Assembly: GCA_030531495.1 (NCBI GenBank)
Contig: JAUNNJ010000019.1
Span: 1-33,407 of the forward strand
Length of the DNA: 33,407 nucleotides
Source: Bacteroidales bacterium
GTDB taxonomy: Bacteria; Bacteroidota; Bacteroidia; Bacteroidales; Muribaculaceae
Direction of reading: 5' to 3'
How positions within the stretch are numbered: position 1 is the first letter of the stretch; every line of letters begins with the position of its first letter. The position numbers and the translations under genes are program-made. This document shows, piece by piece, positions 1 through 7,014 of this stretch. The notes beneath the pieces are model-generated. The model ran no database searches, had not been told where the DNA came from, and saw nothing but the letters and a program-made list of their open reading frames with translations.

Positions 1-2
1 AC

Positions 3-329
3 ACGGCCAACGTGGGCTACTATTTCAATGCGACCAAGAAGAAGTTTGTACGCCCGACGGCAACCTACATCATGGGCTGCGGCAACGGCTATCTTGAGGT
101 ACCCTACAACTTCGTGGGCACCTCTACACAAGATGTGGATGTGGATATCTTCTTCAATGGCATTAAGGGCGATGTGAATGGCGACGGTTTGGTGAACGTG
201 AGCGATGTCACTGCCCTCGTGAACAGAATTCTGGGCACAGCAAGTTATGCCGACAGCGTATGCGACATCAACGGCGACGGCGTGGTCAACGTAAGCGACG
301 TGACCGCCCTCATCGCTCTCATCCTCTAA
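3..329 (+). CDS. C-terminal part of a secreted protein ending in a type I dockerin (5' end outside window)
   Basis: The reading frame is open to the left edge of the window, so only the last 108 or so codons are present. The final 55 residues are a type I dockerin with two calcium-binding repeats: GDVNGDGLVNVSDVTALVN, then a spacer containing LGTASY, then CDINGDGVVNVSDVTALI. Both loops have the D-x-N-G-D-G-x-x-N-x-x-D ligand pattern. The 50 residues before it (YYFNATKKKFVRPTATYI, then YLEVPYNF) resemble the beta-rich segment that precedes C-terminal modules in many secreted Bacteroidales proteins, and a comparable segment precedes the dockerin of the protease at 958-4212. The catalytic or binding part is outside the window, so no function can be given. 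Dockerins classically bind cohesins, but no cohesin is visible here. The dockerin call is strong. Confidence 0.85.
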   Translation, partial: TANVGYYFNATKKKFVRPTATYIMGCGNGYLEVPYNFVGTSTQDVDVDIFFNGIKGDVNGDGLVNVSDVTALVNRILGTASYADSVCDINGDGVVNVSDVTALIALIL

Positions 330-340
330 AAATTATAACA

Positions 341-744
341 ATGATCGACCGCTTCTATAACAGTGTGCACAAGCAGTAAAGCCCCAATGTGTCGCTTATT
401 TCTTCCGATTTTAAAAGTGTGGCAAACCATGCGGGTCAAATGATTGGCATGAGTGCTTCGGCTTATTTCTCAAATTATTTTGATGTATCATCATCTTATG
501 GTTCGGAAAGTTGGGCCGATAAGGTGTCGTGGGATGTGGCTGATGTGCAAATTGATGATGCACAAGCGGTTGTGAATTTGAAGCTGAAAGCCCATTTCAC
601 TGGGGCGGTATGAATGAATGGCATACATTCCGCGACAAAGTGATTTGCACTAAAGTTGGCGATGGCTGGAAGATTAGCGACGTGGTTCGTGACGGTAAAT
701 CCACAAAAAGTCATTGGAGAAACGCTCCTCCAATGGCCGCCTAA
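341..744 (+). pseudogene. Decayed small protein, possibly NTF2-like/DUF3828-like
   Basis: An ATG at 341 opens a frame (MIDRFYNSVHKQ) that stops at a TAA at 377-379. The same frame then continues open to 613 (SPNVSLISSDFKSVANHAG onward). At the G-run 602-605 the protein-like sequence moves to another frame and goes on as MNEWHTFRDKVICTK, then DGWKISDV, ending at the TAA at 742-744. Read through both lesions, the product looks like one small alpha+beta protein with the VNLKLKAHF and GDGWKISDV strands typical of NTF2-like or DUF3828 folds. No signal peptide is present, so the 5' end is probably also lost. It lies 11 bases after the dockerin gene and before terminator 790-827. The family guess is weak. 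That it is broken is well supported unless there is a sequencing error. Confidence 0.6.
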
Positions 745-789
745 TTCTGCCGATGATAAACTATTCTGGGTAGAAAGATAAAATGAAAC

Positions 790-827
790 AAAACAAGCAG
801 AGTCGAATAATAGGCTCTGCTTGTTTT
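790..827 (+). terminator. Rho-independent terminator, CAAGCAGAG family, copy 1
   Basis: A perfect 12-bp stem pairs AAACAAGCAGAG (791-802) with CTCTGCTTGTTT (815-826), followed by a T-rich run. It ends the plus-strand unit of the dockerin gene and the pseudogene. In transcript orientation its core matches 27 of 30 bases, loop included, of the hairpin at 4309-4338. Confidence 0.85.
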
Positions 828-897
828 TGTTGTTGATGAATTGTGTTGAAATGTATTCTATTTGATATTTTTCTTTCTGTGTAGGCAAAGGAAAAAA

Positions 898-929
898 TCA
901 AGCAGAACCGCAAAAATGGTTCTGCTTGA
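898..929 (-). terminator. Rho-independent terminator, CAAGCAGAG family, copy 2
   Basis: A perfect 12-bp stem (TCAAGCAGAACC and GGTTCTGCTTGA) with an 8-base loop is followed on the minus strand by a run of six T. It lies 28 bases past the stop codon of the M6 protease-dockerin gene. Relative to copy 3, a G-C pair in the stem is replaced by A-T on both arms. Confidence 0.85.
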
Positions 930-957
930 ATGAGTTGTATTATCCTTGTGGAAGTTA

Positions 958-3900
958 CTACTGAAGGAGGATATTAACGAGGGCGGTTACGTCGCTTACG
1001 TTCACCAAGCCGTTGCCGTCGATGTCGCAACGCGAGGTTGGATATGATGCTGTGCCGAGGATTTGGTTGATGAGGGCGGTCACGTCGCTCACATTCACCA
1101 CTCCATTGCCATCCACATCACCCTTCAACTCTTGAGGGAAGAGGTCAACGGTGATTTTTGTGGTGCTTCCGGCAACAGCGCTCGACAGCTTCAGATAGCT
1201 GCGGTATGTGCCAGAGTTCCAAGGCGATGATGATGGGCGACTGAAGTATTTTTGGGTGTTGAGGAATCCGAAGCCCACTGTCTCGTTGTAAACGTCCACG
1301 TTTCCTGTGGCAGTGCCCACAAGCAAGTTGGTTGGAGCGCTGGGGCGTCCGGCAGGTCGCTTTAGTGGATACACTTGGCCTTTGTTATAGCCAGTGATGA
1401 GCACGCCGGTGTTGGCTGGCGTGGAGGTTACCTGCTTGGTGTATGCCTTTTTCTCTGTGCTGTTGTAACTGCTCACCACCCATGCTTTGAGGCCCGATGC
1501 ACTCCAGTCGACATTGTGGTTTATTGCGAAATCAAACACTTCGAAGTTGGAGTCGTCAAAGTAGGCGTTGAGCTGTTCTGATGGGCTTTTGGTGCTTGGA
1601 GAGATGGTAGACCAAGATGTGATGCTATTATAATAGCTTTGATATCCCGAGAAGCGCACATAGCAAGTGAAGTTGCTTGCGTTGCCGCCGTAGAACTGTC
1701 CACCCCATGAGCGAGTGCCCGATTGCTGCATCAAGAGCAGTTCAGAGAGTTGTGTACAGTTCACGAATGCTCGGGTTCCGATATTGGTGACACTTTTCGG
1801 AACCACAATGTTTGTGACATTAGAGCCATAGAATGCATATTTGCCAATTGAGGTGAGTGCGGTGAGTTTCGACAGGTTTGCCCCTTTAAGGTCGGTGTCG
1901 TTGATGAATGCGCTGTCAGTAATTGCAACTAAATTGTAACTGTAGCTATTGAAATAATATGGACTGCTTCCGCATGAGAAGTCGAGAACTCCATTCTCCA
2001 CCTTGCCTCCATTAGGGTTGAAGCCCACCACGGTCATTTCACCTGCAGTCTTGTACAGTGGGTCTTTTGTGACCACGAGAAGTGCACCGTCGTTGCAATA
2101 GATGTCGTAGGCATACTTCGATTTGGAGATTGTGGCGAAATTTTTCCAGTATGTTGCTTTCTTGTAATTGTCGGCAGAGTTGGTGCTCGACTTGGTTACA
2201 TAAAGGGCCATTCCCGAATTGCTTGGGAATGTGGTGGCGCTTAGAGCTGGCGGTGTGGGATTCACACTGTAAACAGTTTTCAGTGCAGTACATCCCGAGA
2301 AAGCTTCACTGCCAATCGATGTGGTGGAGCTGCTAAATTGTGCATAAGTGATGCCGGTGCATCTTGCCAGTGCCCCTTTACCAATAGTGGTGATTCCAGG
2401 ATATGTTCTGAATGAAGTGAGATTGGTCTTTCCCTGGAAAGCATAGTCGGCCACAGATGTCACATCATATATTTTGCTGTTGTAGGTCACTGTGGTAGGA
2501 ATGGCCAATGCCAGCGACGACTTTCCCTCGCCAGTTGGGCTTAGGCTGTAGGCTCTCACCTTGCCATAGCTGCTTGAAGATGGTTCGCTGAGCACTTCGT
2601 AGCTCACATTGCCCACATTGATGAGGTTTTTCTTGTCGTACCAAAAAGTGACGTCGCCATTGGAGCCAATCTGGATATCTGTGATGGAGTGCCCCAATTT
2701 TCCGGCATTGCCAGTGATAGAGCCGCTTGAGGTCATGTTGAGCGTAGCGGCTGGTGTGCTGGTGTCGGTGAAATCGTGCTTGGTTGATCCCCATGCATCG
2801 GCGTTTTCGGTGGCGCGGCTCCAAATGTTGTCAGCAGGCACGATGTCCATCAATTGCACATCTTCAGTGTTGATTTTTTTTGTAGTCCATCTGTCGCTGT
2901 TGTATGTGACGTGGAAAATCATCATACCCTCAGAGCCGATGTATTTATCCCAACCTTGTTTTCTTCGGTTCTCGAGAATGAAATACTCATTGGTGTTGAG
3001 TGGGCTGGTAACCTTGTAAGCCACATCGGTGGTTGCCGCCCCCTGGTTCATGGCAGATATGTTGTATTGCGTGTTGGGAAGAACATTGCGTAAGTTGAGC
3101 CATCCCATCCAATTTTTTTCAAACGCACTATAGCCGATAGGAGTTCGGCTATTGTCGTTATAACTACCATGGCCCATCAAGCTCCAGCATCCCATGCCGT
3201 AATGTGCCGATTGGTTGTTTGTGTCGTAGAAATCGGGCAGACTAAGGCAGTGCGAGAATTCGTGACAGAATGTGCCGATGCCGTCCATATCGGTGCCAGT
3301 ATTGCTGTTGCCTCGTATTTCGTTGAATACGGCAAAGTCGTTGATGGTGATATTGTTGTAAGTTTTTACGCCTGGTCCATCACCAGATGCTTGAGCACTG
3401 TACAGATTCCATTGGCAAGGCCATATTGATTCTGGCACAGTGGCAGTGGCTTGAGCCTCGCCCACGCCGGCATACACCACAATCACCACATCGCAAGTGT
3501 TGTCCTTGTCGTTGTCATAATTGCTCCAAGTTATGGTTTTTGATGCTTGAACGAGGTCGACAGCCTCACCCACCATTTTGCCCAAACCTTGGTCATCACC
3601 TTTCTTCCCATCCTTGTTGCCGCCATACACTTCACGATTTTCGCTCAGTGTGTAGATGCCGAACACATCGAATTGAGGCGTGAAAAGTCCGTTCGACTGG
3701 TCGATAAAATATTGTCGTACACTTTTGCTGTTGGTGTTGAATTGCGCCTTGAATTCGCTGACGGTGTGCTTCATCTTCACATCCTTGTATTCCACAAGTA
3801 TGATGGGCACGCGTACAGTTCCTGCATGGGGCACTCTACCCACCTTGCGCAAAGCGTTCACCTTCTTGATGAGCTGACGAGTGGTTTCGCTCATTTGCGA

Positions 3901-4212
3901 CGATGGAGTGAGATGCGCTCTTTCGGCGGCAATGAATGCCAATTCTTCGCTTGTGCGGGCACCTTCATTGTGAGCCATGATGTTGGTCACGCCTTGTCCG
4001 GTGATATAGCACCAGTCACCTTTTTCGTTGCGGTCAACGGTAAGTCCGTCTCTGGTGGTGATACAAGCAAAGAACTCGTCGCCAATGGCTTGCACATCAA
4101 TAGTGGTGCCATCGGATTGGCGGAAACTGGTGAATCCTGGTTTGGCAGGCACAGCCATGGCGCTCATCCATGCCGTGAGGATAAATAAAACTGCAAAAAA
4201 GTAATTCTTCAT
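958..4212 (-). CDS. Secreted M6-type metalloprotease with BspA-like repeats and C-terminal dockerin
   Basis: This is a predicted secreted zinc endopeptidase of the M6 (immune inhibitor A-like) family, 1084 residues. Residues 1-20 form a signal peptide (hydrophobic core FFAVLFILTAWMSA, cleavage near AMA-VP). The peptidase domain spans about 130-440. It carries the zinc motif HEFSH at 317-321 followed by LPD, with D327 as the likely third ligand (HExxHxxxxxD). Residues of about 530-870 contain BspA-type leucine-rich repeats, for example SVADYAFQGKTNLTSF and IGKYAFYGSNVTNIVVPKS. A beta-rich segment (GLKAWVVSSY, NTGVLITGY) follows, then a dockerin at about 1030-1084 (GDVDGNGVVNVSDVTALIN, CDIDGNGLVNVSDV). 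The probable role is cleavage of host or dietary protein outside the cell, with the repeats mediating adhesion; that role is inference. The gene has its own promoter (4280-4311) and terminator (898-929). Confidence 0.9.
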   Translation of the reverse strand: MKNYFFAVLFILTAWMSAMAVPAKPGFTSFRQSDGTTIDVQAIGDEFFACITTRDGLTVDRNEKGDWCYITGQGVTNIMAHNEGARTSEELAFIAAERAHLTPSSQMSETTRQLIKKVNALRKVGRVPHAGTVRVPIILVEYKDVKMKHTVSEFKAQFNTNSKSVRQYFIDQSNGLFTPQFDVFGIYTLSENREVYGGNKDGKKGDDQGLGKMVGEAVDLVQASKTITWSNYDNDKDNTCDVVIVVYAGVGEAQATATVPESIWPCQWNLYSAQASGDGPGVKTYNNITINDFAVFNEIRGNSNTGTDMDGIGTFCHEFSHCLSLPDFYDTNNQSAHYGMGCWSLMGHGSYNDNSRTPIGYSAFEKNWMGWLNLRNVLPNTQYNISAMNQGAATTDVAYKVTSPLNTNEYFILENRRKQGWDKYIGSEGMMIFHVTYNSDRWTTKKINTEDVQLMDIVPADNIWSRATENADAWGSTKHDFTDTSTPAATLNMTSSGSITGNAGKLGHSITDIQIGSNGDVTFWYDKKNLINVGNVSYEVLSEPSSSSYGKVRAYSLSPTGEGKSSLALAIPTTVTYNSKIYDVTSVADYAFQGKTNLTSFRTYPGITTIGKGALARCTGITYAQFSSSTTSIGSEAFSGCTALKTVYSVNPTPPALSATTFPSNSGMALYVTKSSTNSADNYKKATYWKNFATISKSKYAYDIYCNDGALLVVTKDPLYKTAGEMTVVGFNPNGGKVENGVLDFSCGSSPYYFNSYSYNLVAITDSAFINDTDLKGANLSKLTALTSIGKYAFYGSNVTNIVVPKSVTNIGTRAFVNCTQLSELLLMQQSGTRSWGGQFYGGNASNFTCYVRFSGYQSYYNSITSWSTISPSTKSPSEQLNAYFDDSNFEVFDFAINHNVDWSASGLKAWVVSSYNSTEKKAYTKQVTSTPANTGVLITGYNKGQVYPLKRPAGRPSAPTNLLVGTATGNVDVYNETVGFGFLNTQKYFSRPSSSPWNSGTYRSYLKLSSAVAGSTTKITVDLFPQELKGDVDGNGVVNVSDVTALINQILGTASYPTSRCDIDGNGLVNVSDVTALVNILLQ

Positions 4213-4279
4213 ATTGGCAATTTTGGTTTTGAGTATTTTCTACAGAAGAAAACTACAAGATTCCTTCATTTTATAATGG

Positions 4280-4311
4280 CAAAGATAGCAAAAAATTACG
4301 AAAAAAAGCAA
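4280..4311 (-). promoter_or_regulatory. Bacteroidetes-type promoter of the M6 protease gene
   Basis: On the minus strand TTGC (4311-4308) is followed by 20 bases and then TATCTTTG (4287-4280), matching the -33 TTTG / -7 TAnnTTTG arrangement of Bacteroidetes sigma-ABfr promoters. The TTGC overlaps the last bases of the preceding terminator stem and the run of T follows it, so the two signals share DNA. Confidence 0.6.
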
Positions 4312-4338
4312 GCAGAGCCTATAATTTGGCTCTGCTTG
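4309..4338 (-). terminator. Rho-independent terminator, CAAGCAGAG family, copy 3
   Basis: A perfect 11-bp stem (CAAGCAGAGCC and GGCTCTGCTTG) with an 8-base loop is followed on the minus strand by seven T. It lies 36 bases after the stop codon of the GHL10-dockerin gene. Confidence 0.88.
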
Positions 4339-4374
4339 ACTGATATAGGGTTTTGAATGTTGTCTTTACCATCC

Positions 4375-6963
4375 TCACTGGGCGAGGATGAGGTTGATGA
4401 GGGCTGTGACGTCGCTCACGTTTACTACTCCGTTGCCGTCGATGTCGCAACGGTTGAATGGATAGGATGCTGTGCCGAGGATTTGGTTGATGAGGGCGGT
4501 GGCATCACTTACATTCACCACGCCGTCGCCATCAACATCGCCCAACAATGGTTTTTCGGCACGATATACGAATGCTACAACTGGACCCCAGTCGGTGGTG
4601 TGGGCAGCTCCGTCGAGGCCGTCGTATGATGTCTTCACGCGGGCATAATAGGTGGTGCCGTCTTGCAGCACTTTGCTGTTCACTTTGATGGCGTCGGCTG
4701 TGTTGGCGGTGCGTGTGGCACCATCTTTGAGCGTTTCCACGAAGCGTGTGCGGCCCCAAGTGGTGGCTGAATTGCTGATTTCGAGTTGGTAGCTGGTAGC
4801 CCAACTTTGTGGTTTCACTTCCACATATTCGCCCTTGTAGATTTCGCCACCGTCAACAGGACGGAGGAATCGGGCTGCAATGTGCGCGATGGTGAAACGG
4901 ACTGGGAGCGATACCATTTCGTGGCCGTTGACAGTGAGGCGAACGCGCATATAGCAGGTGTAGCCGGCTTCAAGCACATCGTCGGGGATGGCCAATTCTC
5001 CATTTGCCGACTTGCCTGTGAACACGATATTGCTGAATGCGGCATCGTAGGCGATTTCCACTGTGGCTTCATTGCTGGAATGTACGTTATACCACTTTGC
5101 AGTGAAATTAGGCACCACTTCTTCTTCGCCGTCAGCTGGATAGGTGATGGTGAGCATCATTGGCACGATTGGTCGGATTTCGCTCACGCCACTGTAGTGC
5201 TGAGGCTCGCATGCCTGAACGCGCCAATATTGGGTGACTTCGTGACGAAGTTGGGTGAATTGGAGCGACGACATGGTGGTGTCGGCAGTGGTGATGCGTT
5301 CTGCCACATTGCCGAAATCGGCGTCGTTGCTGATTTCCACCACATAGTTGGCTGCATCTTTCACCTTGTGCCAAGAGAATGTGAATGGCATGTCGGCTGC
5401 CGCTTCTGCTTCAGGGGCGATGAGCACAGGGTTGTCGAGTTGTTCAAGGTTGCCGCCGAGAATCACAGGGTCGTATTCATTACCCACACGGTCGACTACG
5501 CACACTGCATATTGCCATTCTGCTCCTTGATATTCCACTGGAATCTTGTAACTTGGGGTGTAACTCATATCCAGCAGGTATTCCACTTGCTTGGTGAATG
5601 TGGATGGGTGCATGGTTGCAGGGAATGCATATACTGAGTAGCGCACATTGTCAAATCCGTTCCAAGTGAGGTTGCCGTCGCCACCGAGGGCAAGGTTGGT
5701 CACGAGGCCAGGGTTGTTGCCTTCCTTCCATGGGAGTGCAGGCACGAGGGCTGGGCGGGTGTAAACGGTGTTGCGCAAGAAGCTTGCCAAAGAGTTGGCG
5801 TTACGCATGTAGAGGTATTTGCAAGAATAGTAAATCGAACCGAAAGCGCCGTCGAGCGAAGAGTTACGGTTGATTTCTGCTTGGTTGGCGTATTCCACAT
5901 AGGTGTTGGCATCGCTGCTCTTGGTGATGCTTGAAATGGAGGTGGAAATGTAGACGTGGCGGCCGAATTTGTCAACCACCTTTCCCCACCAAGGGGTAAT
6001 GGTGGCATAATTGGCAGTGGCGCCGATTTTCCAGTACACCTGTGGCGAGATATAGTCGAGTGTCTTGCTCGAAATCCATGCCAATGGGTCGGAGAAAATG
6101 CCGTTGTATTGCCAGTCGCTTGAACCAGAAGGACATGGCTCTACGCCGTATTTCGAAGCCACGCTACTGCTTGTGGCAGCCACACCAGCTGGCGAAATAC
6201 CGAAGCGCACATAAGGCTTGGTTTCCTGAATCATGTCGTAAACGGCTTTCACCATACGGTTCACATTGTCGCGGCGCCAGTCGCCGATGCTCATGGCGGT
6301 GCCAGAGTTTTGCCATTCGGTGTAGTCGCCGGCAGTGCTGTTGCTTGGGATGCCGTCGGGATAGAAGTAGTCGTCGTAGAGAATACCATCCACATCATAG
6401 TTGCTGATGATTTCCTTGCACACATTCACAATGCGGTCGATGGTCCATTGCTGGCAAGGGTCGAGGATGATGGTGCTACCGTGGGTGAGCAAGTGGCCGC
6501 TCGCCTTCAATTCCTCGTCGGCAGCGGTGCTCCAGTTCGAGCCTGTTGAGAAACGGTAGGGATTCACCCATGCGTGGCATTCCATACCGCGCTTGTGACA
6601 TTCTTCCACCACGAATTGCAGAGGGTCGTAGCTTGGAGTGCGTCCGCGTGTGCCGGTCAGATAGCTTGACCAAGGTTCATAACTCGATTTGTACATAGCG
6701 TCGCACATCGAGCGCACTTGGAAGTTCACAGCGTTGAAGTTGTTGCGCTTCAGCGAGTCGAGCATGCGAATCATAGAAGCCTTTTGCACTTCCGCGTTCA
6801 TGTTGTTGGCTTCGCCGTCGTTGGCATCGCGAGGCCAGTCGAGAGCCCATACAGTTGCCACCCAAGCCGAACGGAATTCTCGCTTAGGCACGCCATAGGT
6901 CGCGGCTTGTACCGCCATTGCAAGCAATAGGAATGCTGCAATAAATAAGTGACGTAGTTTCAT
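4375..6963 (-). CDS. Secreted GHL10 glycoside-hydrolase-like protein with C-terminal dockerin
   Basis: The protein has 862 residues and a signal peptide at 1-20 (LRHLFIAAFLLLAMAVQA). The GHL10 (PF02638, formerly DUF187) barrel spans about 28-400. Its hallmarks are REFRSAWVATVWALDWP near the N-terminus, HAWVNPYRFS, and GILYDDYFYPDG around 193-204, where the paired aspartates are candidate catalytic residues. Residues of about 420-800 look like several fibronectin-III or Ig-like beta modules, and the last 55 or so residues are a dockerin (GDVDGDGVVNVSDATALIN, CDIDGNGVVNVSDVTALIN). The characterised family member E. coli DigH (YddW) cleaves denuded peptidoglycan glycan strands, so a glycan-cleaving role is plausible, but the substrate here is unknown. 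It lies 51 bases after a shorter paralogue (7015-8526) and is probably transcribed with it. First-repeat N-V-S-D-A-T deviates slightly from the N-V-S-D-V-T of the other dockerins. Confidence 0.9.
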   Translation of the reverse strand: MKLRHLFIAAFLLLAMAVQAATYGVPKREFRSAWVATVWALDWPRDANDGEANNMNAEVQKASMIRMLDSLKRNNFNAVNFQVRSMCDAMYKSSYEPWSSYLTGTRGRTPSYDPLQFVVEECHKRGMECHAWVNPYRFSTGSNWSTAADEELKASGHLLTHGSTIILDPCQQWTIDRIVNVCKEIISNYDVDGILYDDYFYPDGIPSNSTAGDYTEWQNSGTAMSIGDWRRDNVNRMVKAVYDMIQETKPYVRFGISPAGVAATSSSVASKYGVEPCPSGSSDWQYNGIFSDPLAWISSKTLDYISPQVYWKIGATANYATITPWWGKVVDKFGRHVYISTSISSITKSSDANTYVEYANQAEINRNSSLDGAFGSIYYSCKYLYMRNANSLASFLRNTVYTRPALVPALPWKEGNNPGLVTNLALGGDGNLTWNGFDNVRYSVYAFPATMHPSTFTKQVEYLLDMSYTPSYKIPVEYQGAEWQYAVCVVDRVGNEYDPVILGGNLEQLDNPVLIAPEAEAAADMPFTFSWHKVKDAANYVVEISNDADFGNVAERITTADTTMSSLQFTQLRHEVTQYWRVQACEPQHYSGVSEIRPIVPMMLTITYPADGEEEVVPNFTAKWYNVHSSNEATVEIAYDAAFSNIVFTGKSANGELAIPDDVLEAGYTCYMRVRLTVNGHEMVSLPVRFTIAHIAARFLRPVDGGEIYKGEYVEVKPQSWATSYQLEISNSATTWGRTRFVETLKDGATRTANTADAIKVNSKVLQDGTTYYARVKTSYDGLDGAAHTTDWGPVVAFVYRAEKPLLGDVDGDGVVNVSDATALINQILGTASYPFNRCDIDGNGVVNVSDVTALINLILAQ

Positions 6964-7014
6964 TTCTTGTTGTGATATAGTTGTTTAATTAGTTAATATT
7001 TCTATGGGTGTTGG

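Noticed and set aside
4786..5637. Plus-strand open frame (283 residues) over the GHL10-dockerin gene
   Set aside because: Shadow of the beta-module region of that gene; Trp-, Cys- and His-rich composition and no fold.
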